Below, piece after piece: positions 6,906 through 15,189 of a stretch of DNA of 21,579 nucleotides (positions are counted from its first letter, which is position 1; the number at the start of each line of letters is the position of its first letter). The notes beneath the pieces were generated by a model. The model saw only the letters and a list, made by a program, of their open reading frames with translations. It was not told where the DNA came from and ran no database searches. The translations under genes were made by a program, and so were the position numbers. Source of the stretch: CAYLJJ01 sp964384025 (lineage in GTDB: Bacteria; Myxococcota_A; Bradymonadia; UBA7976; UBA1532); the NCBI GenBank assembly GCA_964384025.1, contig CAYLJJ010000098.1, positions 1-21,579 on the forward strand, given 5' to 3'.

Positions 6906-9900
6906 CTACAGATCCAGATGACCTTTGATCTTAAGATGGAGGCGCTCTCGCTTATCGATCTTGCGAGCCCACCGCGCAAAACCAGGATACTCCTGAGGGC
7001 TGATCATCCCCCCAGGCATCTTCAATTGTGCCTTCAATCTGAGCTGCCGTCCTCCCTGTTCCCCCTGAATCTCATAACTCATCCCCTTCCAAGCAAGCAC
7101 CCCCAGCTCAGCGCCCCCTTCGAAGGGGCGTTCACTCTCCAAGCTTAGCTCCAAGCTTTGATGAACAGGAAGCTCCAAAAACAGAGGACTTTTGCGTTGA
7201 TTGCCCCCCGCATAGTTGCGACCAGGGCTCAAAGGAAAGAGCCCCAGCTCCAAACGCGCCCCCACCTGCGCCTCAAAGCGATAACGCAGGATCAAGGGAC
7301 CCTGAGGGTCATCATCTTTAGGATCGCGCCAGTCGATGATCTTGGCCGCCCCCACACTGCGCAGCAATAGATGCTCTAAGAGACGCAGCTTCTGCTTGGG
7401 TTTGAAGCGGCTCAGATACTGCCCGATCACGATCGCCTCCTGTCCTTCCAGGCGCTCCTCCACCTCTCCGCGCAGCAGACCATCAGCGCCCCAGCGCAGC
7501 TTGGCTTGGATCTGCCGTCGCTCAGGGATCTCTCGTAGCTTGGGCAGCGATATGGGCTGCTCCTCCTCCCAGGGAGGCCAAATAACCAGGGCATCTCCTC
7601 CCTCAAGGCGAAAGGGGAAGAAGCCTAAGGGGGCACGATCAGGGCTGGGATCGATCCAGGCTACAGAGGTCTCCAAGAGGGGATAGGGGAAAGAGGAGAG
7701 CTGCTCAAAAGGAGCTTCAGGGCTGTGCAGCTTGGGCCGCGCCATCAAGAGACGGTGTGGGATATTTAAGCTCTCCAAAGCAGCGCTCAAGATCAGAGCG
7801 CGGCTGCCTCGGCCGCGCATCCAAGCTTCGACCACTGGGGTCTCGATCAGCCCTCCCTCCTCCTCGATCCGCGCTTGAACTGCGCGCTTTAGGCGCCGCA
7901 GTCGGCTGCGCAGCGGCCCCTCTCCTGCGGCCTCCTGCGCCCAGTTGGAGAAGGCCCGATTGCGGCGCCGCAGAGAGAGGATGCGATCACGCATATAGGT
8001 CAAATCTGCGCTCAGCTTGACCCCTGAACCGACCCGCAACGAGGGCAGCCAGAGGGCGGGAGCTGGAGAAGCAGGTTCGGGGCTCTCAGCGGCCTCTCGC
8101 AGGCGCTCAAAGCGCCAGCCTTTACGCGCTCCCAGACGCAGGGCCTCCCCCTGAGGAGCACCGTGGAGAGATTGCACCTGAGGCGCTGTATTACCAAAGG
8201 AGAAGATCTCCAAGCGCTGCTGTTGGCTGGAGACCTCTAAGCTGCGGAAGAAGACACGAGGGCTGAGGAAGCCGCTGTCATAGAGATAGCCATTGTCCCC
8301 CCGCTCTAAGTAGATGGCGACCACATAGTCTCCTGGCTTGAGATCAGGCAGAGAGATGCTCTCCTTCTCCGAACTCTCCTCTGCAAAGAGTCGCCGCCCA
8401 TCCCGCTTACGAGTATAGAGCGCCACCAAGTGGACCCCAGTGGGGAGGCCGATCTCACCAAAGGTCTCTGCCGCTTCTCGAGAGCGGATCGCCAGGATCT
8501 CATGCACCCAACGCAGGCGCTTCCCATCCCGGAAATAGAGCAGGATGCTGTGATCGAGGACACGCACAGCGGGACCGGGCAGAGGGATCTGAGCCTCAAA
8601 GCCCTCAATGGCGGCCTCTGTCTTCAGCCGCAGACCAGCGAAGGGAGCCCACTCTGGAAAAGCAGCCATCAGGTCAAGGGCCTGATCTGCGGTTGGGAAA
8701 CGCCGCACCAACTGAGAGAGCGCTTCTTTGGGAGCGCGCCTCGTCAAGGCGGCCTCCAGATCAGCGGCGCCAAACAAGCTCTCGGGATCTCTCTGGGCGG
8801 CGAGAAGGGTCTTCGCCTCTGGCAGACGCCCCAGGGCCAGGAGGGCTTGTGCTTTTAGACGCTGGGCAGCAGGGCTCTCCTCCTTGGAGAGGAGCTTCAA
8901 AGCCTCCTGAGGGCGGCTCAGGCGAAGCAGAATCTCAGCGGCTTTCCTGGGTTTCCCACAGCGGACAAGATCCTCAGCCAACTTGAGGCGCCTCCTGGGA
9001 GCTTCGATGATCTGCGCCCACTCGCTCAACAGGGAACAGGGAGTTTGGAGGCGTCGGGCTGCCTCTGAGAGAGCTTCAACAGCCTCCTCTCTACGTCCCT
9101 GATATGAGAGCGCGCGGGCCAGAAGCCTCAGGGCTACGACGGGATTGACCGCGCCTGTGATCGCCTCTCTCAGCGACGCTTCGGCGGCCTCATACTCTCC
9201 TGCGTGTAGCTCCTGACGCCCCAACTCCTGGCGCGCCATCAGAGGGCTTGTTTTTAGAGCCCCCCGCCAAGCGCCTCGGAGTAGATCTGCGGCGCGGCGA
9301 CGAGAGATCCCAGGCGCGATCTCCTGCTGTTGAGCCCTCAACAGCTCAAAGGGAGTCGTAGCGGGCGCCCCCTTTAGATAAAGGGCCAGATCTTCGCTGT
9401 CTCCATCGGCCCGCGCCAGCTCCGCTGCCAGGAAGCGATCAACCCAATTGATCCCCGGTGCGCACTCTGGGACCTGGGGGCCTTGACGAAGCGGCAACGG
9501 ACCTGGGCTGGGCTCTATCCAGAGCTTAGGGGCCTTGCTGGCTGCCCAGAGGAGCAGGAGTGGGCCCTCTCCTGGGGCCTGAAAGCGCATATATCGAGGC
9601 GCAAAGCCCTGAAGATCACTGGCCAGGAGTAAGCGCCCCGCTCGCCAAGCTCTGACTGGCCCATCCAGCTCTAGGCTCAGCGCCTGATCTCCTGGGGGCA
9701 GGGGCCAGACCGAGAGCAGCAGGGCGTCTCTATCGGGCTTAGGGCTGCGCGCTTGGAGCGCCCACCAGCGCCTTAAAAGCTTCACCCGATCAGTCTTCAG
9801 CTTGGGCTGTTGAACATGGCTCAAGCTGAGCCAGGGCAGGAAGGAGATCCTTGGGCTGTGCAGGCTGGGCTGAAGAGCCTGAGCGAGGGGCTTTGAGTCC

Positions 9901-10250
9901 TCGGAGAGTTGCCGCGCCAGACGACGAGCCCAGGCACGACCCAGGGCGCCGACGAGTCCAGGTGCGCGGCCCGCTAGGCGGGATTCAGCCAGGGCCAGCG
10001 CTGGGTTAAGGCTCTCTTCAGCCAGACGCGCGCGCCCCAAAGCCGCCAGAGGGCTTGAGCCCTCAAAGTCTCCCCGAGCCTGAGCGGGATCAGCGGAGAG
10101 GTAAGCCCACCATCCTCGCTCTGCGCGAGCGTCCCCCTCAAGGGAGATCGCTCTTAGGCTGGTGAGCTGCTCAGGGAGGCCAGGGGCTGGGGGGCCTCCA
10201 CAGGCCAGGAGGAGCAGGAGAGCGAGGCCAAAGGATAGATAGGATCTCAT
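6906..10250 (-). CDS. Large TPR lipoprotein with DUF3857-like region and inactive transglutaminase-like core
   Basis: A 1114-residue predicted lipoprotein; the signal MRSYLSFGLALLLLLACGG has lipobox Cys17. Helical TPR-like repeats cover roughly residues 330-520 (for example EALSEAARRLQT and AEILLRLSRPQEALKLLSKE). A DUF3857-like beta region follows at roughly 550-690. A transglutaminase-like core lies near 780-880 and a beta-rich C-terminal part ends the protein. In the core the catalytic block GDCKDKA of the neighbouring paralog reads RGRGSRA (Arg814 at the Cys position), and no His precedes the retained IDPSPD. It should therefore be catalytically dead and may act as a scaffold or binding partner. 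Its ATG overlaps the stop of the upstream paralog (ATGA), and AGGGAG precedes it by 6 bases, so the two proteins are probably made together. The frame is intact over its full length. Confidence 0.85.
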   Translation of the reverse strand: MRSYLSFGLALLLLLACGGPPAPGLPEQLTSLRAISLEGDARAERGWWAYLSADPAQARGDFEGSSPLAALGRARLAEESLNPALALAESRLAGRAPGLVGALGRAWARRLARQLSEDSKPLAQALQPSLHSPRISFLPWLSLSHVQQPKLKTDRVKLLRRWWALQARSPKPDRDALLLSVWPLPPGDQALSLELDGPVRAWRAGRLLLASDLQGFAPRYMRFQAPGEGPLLLLWAASKAPKLWIEPSPGPLPLRQGPQVPECAPGINWVDRFLAAELARADGDSEDLALYLKGAPATTPFELLRAQQQEIAPGISRRRAADLLRGAWRGALKTSPLMARQELGRQELHAGEYEAAEASLREAITGAVNPVVALRLLARALSYQGRREEAVEALSEAARRLQTPCSLLSEWAQIIEAPRRRLKLAEDLVRCGKPRKAAEILLRLSRPQEALKLLSKEESPAAQRLKAQALLALGRLPEAKTLLAAQRDPESLFGAADLEAALTRRAPKEALSQLVRRFPTADQALDLMAAFPEWAPFAGLRLKTEAAIEGFEAQIPLPGPAVRVLDHSILLYFRDGKRLRWVHEILAIRSREAAETFGEIGLPTGVHLVALYTRKRDGRRLFAEESSEKESISLPDLKPGDYVVAIYLERGDNGYLYDSGFLSPRVFFRSLEVSSQQQRLEIFSFGNTAPQVQSLHGAPQGEALRLGARKGWRFERLREAAESPEPASPAPALWLPSLRVGSGVKLSADLTYMRDRILSLRRRNRAFSNWAQEAAGEGPLRSRLRRLKRAVQARIEEEGGLIETPVVEAWMRGRGSRALILSAALESLNIPHRLLMARPKLHSPEAPFEQLSSFPYPLLETSVAWIDPSPDRAPLGFFPFRLEGGDALVIWPPWEEEQPISLPKLREIPERRQIQAKLRWGADGLLRGEVEERLEGQEAIVIGQYLSRFKPKQKLRLLEHLLLRSVGAAKIIDWRDPKDDDPQGPLILRYRFEAQVGARLELGLFPLSPGRNYAGGNQRKSPLFLELPVHQSLELSLESERPFEGGAELGVLAWKGMSYEIQGEQGGRQLRLKAQLKMPGGMISPQEYPGFARWARKIDKRERLHLKIKGHLDL

Positions 10251-13200
10251 TTTAGGCTCCCTCTGAGAGCGTCCACCTCAGCCAGCCAAGCGCGGAAATC
10301 TGGATACTCCTGGGGCTCAATGCGGAGACGATTGAGCTGAAAGCTCAGCTCCATACGTCCCGGCTCCAGCTTCAGCGAGAAGCGCCCAAAGGGGCTCTCA
10401 AGAGAGCGCTCAGGCTGCGCCTTGATCTTGGGATCCAGAGAGATAAAGCGCTCCAAAGCTTGGTGTTCAAGCTCAAGCGGGTGTTCTCTCTCGGCGGCTT
10501 GAGCGTAGCGCGCAAGCCGCTTGGGGGCCAAAGGAACCCCTGAAACCTCCTTGAGTTCAAGCTCGATCTCTACTGGGTCTAGGGCGGGCGTCAGCCCCTT
10601 GATCTGAGGGGCTGAAGGTGAAGCGCCAGGGAAGTATCGCCCCAAGAGGCGCTCCAAGAGCAAGCGAGGATCCCCCTCTCCCTCCAGCTGATGGCGCATC
10701 CGTGTGGCGGGCAGACCACGCATGCTGATCCTGAGCCGTCGCCCCTCTAAGCGCCACTCGATCAGGTTGGCCTCAGGAGGCTGAGGGGGGATACGCTGTA
10801 GGCCATCTCCTTCAGCGATGATAAAGGCCAGGGCGCCTTGATCGGAGGAGGGCAACACCCAGGGATCATTGCGATCTACCGTTGGGTCCAAAAAGCGCCC
10901 CAGGCTGGGCATATAGACCAGAGCATGATCAAAGAGGGCGAAGCTGGGAGGCATCGGGGCAACCCCTCCAGCGGCGCGGGTCCGCAGCAGTACCAGCTTC
11001 GCGGGGATCCCGATAGAGCGGCTCAGCGCGATGAGCAGCGCCGCCTTATCTTTACAGTCGCCATAGCCCCGCGCCAAGGTCAGCTTGGGCCAAGCGGGTT
11101 GAAAGCTGTGCTGTCCAAACTCCAAGCCTACATAGCGGGTTCGATGAGCCACCTCAGTATAGAGCCGCGCGATCTGAAGCTCAGGCTCCTGAGCCCCTGC
11201 GATCCAGGACTCCGCCAGGGTCTTAAGAGCCTCGCTGGGCTCCAGGCGGGCACCCAGGAGCTGCTGATAGCGCCTATCCAGCTCCTGCCAAGTGTGCAGC
11301 GTACTCAGATGAAGATAGGGTCGCGTTGAAGAAGCCCCCCCCATCCTGGGCTCTTGATGGATGGCAGGTGTTGCTTCAAAGCGTAAAAGTGTCTGATCTG
11401 AGCGTGGGGGCTTGAGCCCTCGCAGCACGAGACCTCGCTTTAGACCCTGGGCGCGCGCTCCAGACAGCTCCAGAACACTGGAAGCCTGAGGCAGCTCCTC
11501 CTGGAGGTAGATCAGCGTCCCAAAGTAGCCCGGAAAGCTGGGATCTGGGGCGCTGTCCTGAAGGCTCCAGACCACCTCTAAGAGATCCCCTGCCTTGAGC
11601 TTGGGAAAGCTGAGCACCTCCGCTCGCAGATCGTAATAGAGGCGATAGGCGGGCTCTGAGAGATCTCGATCGCTGCGAGCGGGGCTGATCGGCGCGCTGC
11701 CCTTTCGGATGAGCTGAGCCTGCTCTACGATCAGGCGTTGCTGGCCGGGCACATAGGGGATCTCCCAACTCCTCAACTCCTCAGCCCCCTCCTCATCCAG
11801 GATCCGCAGCACCCGCCGTAGGCGACGGGTGGCACGACCCTGCTCGTCAAGCTTAAGCCAGAGATGCTGATAGAGCAGGTGCGCGGGGCTCCTTGATGGA
11901 CTCTCCAGGCTACGGAGCACCTCCAGTGATGGACCCAGGTGTGGGCGCTGTTGTCCTCCAGTCCAGCGCTGGTTGAGCGCCTCCAGCTCTGGATCTGAAG
12001 GCGCCGCTTGGAGGAGAGCCAGCGCTTCCTCTCGCCGCCCCTGTTTGTGTAACAGCTCCGCCAGCTTTAAGAGCACTTGCTGCTCTCCAGGCAGGCGCTG
12101 ATTGAGGAGCGTCAGACGCTCAAGGGCTTCTGCATCCGCTCCGCTCTGAAGCTTGAGCACGGCGGCCTCCAGGGCAAAGGACCAGAGATCGGGGCGCAGG
12201 TGCAGCAGCTCATCCAGCAGCTCTACCGCCTCATCCTCACGACCCTGAGCTGCCCAAAGCTCCACCAACTGATAGCGCTCATCCAGGCCACCGCCCCCCT
12301 CATCTATCCAGGTCTCTAGAAGCTTGATCGCCTCCTGTTGGCGACCCCCAGAGCGCAGGGCGGCGATCTGAGCGCGGCGAAGGCCCGCGCGCTTAGGCCA
12401 GCTCTTGATGGCGCTCTCCAAGAGGGCGACAGCGCTGTGTGGCAGCTTGAGATCTTCATAGATCACCGCCTTGAGGCGCTGCGCGGGGAGAAAGCTGGGG
12501 GCCTCTTCCAGCAGCCGCTCGACCACCTTGAGAGACTCTCGATGTCGGCGAGCGTAGTAGTGCTCCCAGGCAGCCTCTAAGGCGATCTCTCGGGCTGCAT
12601 GAAGATCATCTCGCTGTAGAGGCCCCCAAAGTGGATGAGCGCTACGCACCGCTGAGCGCTCATCTGTAGAGATGATCCTCAGCCAGCTCCAGAGAGAGCG
12701 GGGGCTGGGATCCAGAGCCCAGGCGCTCTCCACCGCCGCCTGAGGGAAGAGCTGCTCTCGATCAGGCATCCCGCTGTAACGCGCATAGAGCGCCAGATCT
12801 CGAAACTCTTGGGCTCCCGGCTCCTCAGCGCTGGTGGCGGCCTGAAGATCTCGCCAGAGATGAACAAACTCTTCAGGCTCATCACGCCTGGGCTCGGGGG
12901 GAACCCCCCAGGGATCTGCGCTGGCCTCTAAGGAGGGCAGGGGCGCTCCCTCTGGATCTGTGACACGCAAAAGCAGACGCCAAGCCCCCTCCTCCTCCTG
13001 CTCCAACTCCAGCAGGAGGCGATCATCCCCTGTGAGGGCCACTGGTACCGCTGCTTGATCTAGGCTGCTGCGGTGAGCAGCGGGAGAGAGATAGATCTCC
13101 TCGCCGTTGAGCCAGATTTTGAGGCGATCGTCATATCCCAGCCGCAGCACAGCGGGGCCATCAACGCCTCGCAGTCGCGTCGCCAGGGTGACGTGGCGCT

Positions 13201-13651
13201 GCGGAGCGGCACGCCGGCGCGCCGCCCAGCGCCCCTCCCCCCCACCCAGCTCAGAGGGATAGCGTCTCCAGCCCTCTGTCGCCTTGAGCGCCTCGGTGGC
13301 GCGGGGGGCTGGACCCAGACGAAGCTGAAATTCATTGATCAGCCCCAGAGCTTCTCGCGCCTCCTTGAGGAGCTGAGGCTTCAGAGTGTTAAGGGCTAGG
13401 CGGTGTAGGAGCCACCAAGCTTGGGCCCGGAGCAGGGGAGCTCGCTTAGATGAGCGGGCGAGGCGACGCAGACGGTGCTCGATCTCCCCTTCTGGGAGCC
13501 AGGGACCTAAGCGCTCCAGCTCAATGAGAGCGATCACCCCACCCGGCTCTCTCTGACGCCGCTCCGCTTCAAGCTCTAGACGAGCCGCCTCCTGTAAGAT
13601 GAGATCGGGAGCAGCCAAGAGCGCGAGATAGAGGCTCAAGAGTCCATTCAT
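10247..13651 (-). CDS. Large secreted TPR protein with DUF3857 and transglutaminase-like domain, triad intact
   Basis: From ATG 13651 the product has 1134 residues. It starts with a short hydrophobic signal (MNGLLSLYLALLAAP). A beta-sandwich module at roughly 130-245 includes LGYDDRLKIWLNGEEIY, as in PA14- or carbohydrate-binding-like folds. TPR-like repeats cover roughly 370-570 (for example GREDEAVELLDELLHLRPD), and a DUF3857-type region roughly 610-790. The transglutaminase-like core has ARGYGDCKDKAALL with Cys866, FDHALVY with His909 and FLDPTVD with Asp922. The spacings of 43 and 13 residues suit the family, so an active cysteine peptidase or transferase is likely. A beta-rich domain ends the protein. 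An in-frame TTG at 13654 gives one extra residue; GGGAG 10 bases before ATG 13651 favours the ATG. It is first in a two-gene operon with its inactive paralog. The substrate is unknown; location is probably periplasmic or outer surface. Confidence 0.87.
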   Translation of the reverse strand: MNGLLSLYLALLAAPDLILQEAARLELEAERRQREPGGVIALIELERLGPWLPEGEIEHRLRRLARSSKRAPLLRAQAWWLLHRLALNTLKPQLLKEAREALGLINEFQLRLGPAPRATEALKATEGWRRYPSELGGGEGRWAARRRAAPQRHVTLATRLRGVDGPAVLRLGYDDRLKIWLNGEEIYLSPAAHRSSLDQAAVPVALTGDDRLLLELEQEEEGAWRLLLRVTDPEGAPLPSLEASADPWGVPPEPRRDEPEEFVHLWRDLQAATSAEEPGAQEFRDLALYARYSGMPDREQLFPQAAVESAWALDPSPRSLWSWLRIISTDERSAVRSAHPLWGPLQRDDLHAAREIALEAAWEHYYARRHRESLKVVERLLEEAPSFLPAQRLKAVIYEDLKLPHSAVALLESAIKSWPKRAGLRRAQIAALRSGGRQQEAIKLLETWIDEGGGGLDERYQLVELWAAQGREDEAVELLDELLHLRPDLWSFALEAAVLKLQSGADAEALERLTLLNQRLPGEQQVLLKLAELLHKQGRREEALALLQAAPSDPELEALNQRWTGGQQRPHLGPSLEVLRSLESPSRSPAHLLYQHLWLKLDEQGRATRRLRRVLRILDEEGAEELRSWEIPYVPGQQRLIVEQAQLIRKGSAPISPARSDRDLSEPAYRLYYDLRAEVLSFPKLKAGDLLEVVWSLQDSAPDPSFPGYFGTLIYLQEELPQASSVLELSGARAQGLKRGLVLRGLKPPRSDQTLLRFEATPAIHQEPRMGGASSTRPYLHLSTLHTWQELDRRYQQLLGARLEPSEALKTLAESWIAGAQEPELQIARLYTEVAHRTRYVGLEFGQHSFQPAWPKLTLARGYGDCKDKAALLIALSRSIGIPAKLVLLRTRAAGGVAPMPPSFALFDHALVYMPSLGRFLDPTVDRNDPWVLPSSDQGALAFIIAEGDGLQRIPPQPPEANLIEWRLEGRRLRISMRGLPATRMRHQLEGEGDPRLLLERLLGRYFPGASPSAPQIKGLTPALDPVEIELELKEVSGVPLAPKRLARYAQAAEREHPLELEHQALERFISLDPKIKAQPERSLESPFGRFSLKLEPGRMELSFQLNRLRIEPQEYPDFRAWLAEVDALRGSLK

Positions 13652-13800
13652 CAATGTTTATCTCCCAGGGCTCGTGATGATCTCCGGCGAGACTCCAGGG
13701 AGAGCAAAGAGTTCTCCTCTAGAACGTCGCGTGGCATATTGTCTAAAGTGAGGCCAGATTCAAACTCCTGAAATCGCTCAGCACGGCTTTAGAGGAGGCG
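13652..13800. promoter_or_regulatory. Divergent intergenic region between the paralog operon and the zinc-ribbon kinase
   Basis: About 149 bases separate two divergent transcription units, so at least two promoters are expected. GTTCT (13711-13715) and AGAAC (13721-13725) form an inverted repeat with a 5-base spacer, a plausible but unproven operator half-site pair. A CATATT at 13735-13740 could be a -10 for the kinase, but no good -35 sits 16-18 bases before it. A purine-rich GAGGAGG at 13792-13798 serves ATG 13801. Confidence 0.4.
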
Positions 13801-15147
13801 ATGAAGAGCTGTCCAGACTGTGGCGCGAAGCAACTCGCGCACGCCCTCTTCTGTGGTCATTGTGGCGCTCCTCTCAAGCGGAGGGGTACAAGCACGCTCT
13901 CAGGCAGCCCTCAGCGGATCTCTCGCAGCGATGAGCAGACCATCTCTCGTCTGGGAGCCATCGATCTGGACTCCGCCATCACCATCCCAGAGTCTCGCCC
14001 TGCTTTTAGGATGGGACGAGGCGCAAGGCAGGACTCCAGCCCTGGCGCTGAGCCCCCCCAGCTCATCCCGATAGAGGCTCTTGAGAGCATCTCTGGGCGT
14101 GGGCCTTGCTTTGAACGCCTCTTAAAAGAGGAGCAGCATTCAGCGTCGCTGCCTGCCCCAGAGGCTCAGAGCCCCAACACAGAGCAGGCGCTCTTAAAAC
14201 AGGGGCAGCTCTTTGAAGGTTACCAAGTTGAGCGAGAGATCGGTTGTGGGGGGATGGGCCGAGTCTACCTCGCCCAACATGAGATCACCCGCCAACAAGT
14301 AGCCATCAAGCTCCTCCATCCTCAATATCTGAGGGAGCCACGACAGAAAAAGCGCTTTATCAATGAGGCCCAACTTTTAGCCAAGATGCAGCACCCCAAC
14401 TTGGTGCCTCTCTTGGGCTTTCTGACCACGGGACGACAGATCGCCATCGTCATGCCCTATATCCCTGGCTCTACACTGGAGGAGATTATACAGGAGCGAG
14501 GCCCTCTGCCCTTTACCCTGGCTCAACGCTGGTTCTCTCAAATCTGTAACGGCATCTGCTCTGTTCACAGCCATAACATCCGCCACCGTGATATTAAATC
14601 TTCCAACATCATCATCCGCCCTGACGGTCGAGTGATCATCACCGACTTTGGAGTTTCTCGGGCTCTAGGAGCTGAGTCTCTGACCCTTACAGGTATGGTC
14701 GTAGGGACCGCAGAGTATCTGGCTCCTGAGCAAGCGACCGGCAGCTCTAGAGAGGATCTAAGGAGCGACATCTACTCTCTGGGTGTGTTGCTCTATGAGA
14801 TGCTCACCGGACGGCTCCCTTTTCGAGATCCCTCGCCCGCTCAGGTCCTGCTGAAGCATGTTAATTCACCACCGCCGCCTCCTCGAGGCATCCGTGAAGA
14901 GATCCCCCTCGCTGTCCAGCATGTGATCCTCCAGGCCCTCAGGAAGCAGCCTGAGGATCGCTATGAGTCGGTCGAGGATTTTCAAGGAGCCTTAAAGCAG
15001 GCTTTTCGTCAACCCGATCCTGTTCGAAGGCATAGAGCCCCTCGCTCAAGGCTGCGATCCCGCCTCCTCCGTTTGATATTGCAGGTTATTTTGGGAGCCA
15101 CCATCGGAGCTTCTCTGGCTGGTCTGGCTTGGTTCTTCTCAAGATAG
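13801..15147 (+). CDS. Zinc-ribbon Ser/Thr protein kinase with C-terminal membrane anchor
   Basis: A 448-residue Hanks-type (PknB-like) kinase that phosphorylates protein Ser/Thr. The N-terminus is a zinc ribbon, Cys4-x2-Cys7 and Cys18-x2-Cys21, followed by a disordered linker. The kinase domain runs from about residue 141 to 395. It has a glycine loop in EIGCGGMGRVYLA, Lys170 in VAIKLL, His262-Arg263-Asp264 with Lys266, Asp282-Phe283-Gly284 and APE at 308-310. All catalytic residues are present, so it should be active. A basic stretch precedes a single hydrophobic helix (LILQVILGATIGASLAGLAW) at the C-terminus, so the kinase faces the cytoplasm and has almost no external sensor; the zinc ribbon may provide the input. 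It is followed after 42 bases by a same-strand radical SAM gene. Divergent from the giant paralog operon. Confidence 0.93.
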   Translation: MKSCPDCGAKQLAHALFCGHCGAPLKRRGTSTLSGSPQRISRSDEQTISRLGAIDLDSAITIPESRPAFRMGRGARQDSSPGAEPPQLIPIEALESISGRGPCFERLLKEEQHSASLPAPEAQSPNTEQALLKQGQLFEGYQVEREIGCGGMGRVYLAQHEITRQQVAIKLLHPQYLREPRQKKRFINEAQLLAKMQHPNLVPLLGFLTTGRQIAIVMPYIPGSTLEEIIQERGPLPFTLAQRWFSQICNGICSVHSHNIRHRDIKSSNIIIRPDGRVIITDFGVSRALGAESLTLTGMVVGTAEYLAPEQATGSSREDLRSDIYSLGVLLYEMLTGRLPFRDPSPAQVLLKHVNSPPPPPRGIREEIPLAVQHVILQALRKQPEDRYESVEDFQGALKQAFRQPDPVRRHRAPRSRLRSRLLRLILQVILGATIGASLAGLAWFFSR

Positions 15148-15189
15148 ACCTGGTGCAACTCCTCAAGCTCTCTTCTCAGCACAGCTCTT

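Noticed and set aside
7757..8020. Plus-strand open frames within the large minus-strand genes (for example 7757-8020, 8430-8858, 10838-11329, 12077-12319)
   Set aside because: They are antisense to two very long intact genes with recognisable domains and show no family motifs or ribosome binding sites of their own.
13730..13748. Sigma54 (-24/-12) promoter suggested by TGGCAT
   Set aside because: No GC doublet lies at the required distance from the GG, so the core pattern fails.
15145..15189. Readthrough of the kinase TAG into the in-phase radical SAM gene (pyrrolysine or fusion)
   Set aside because: The two genes happen to share phase, but the kinase ends naturally after its membrane helix and the 14 intervening codons look like spacer sequence.
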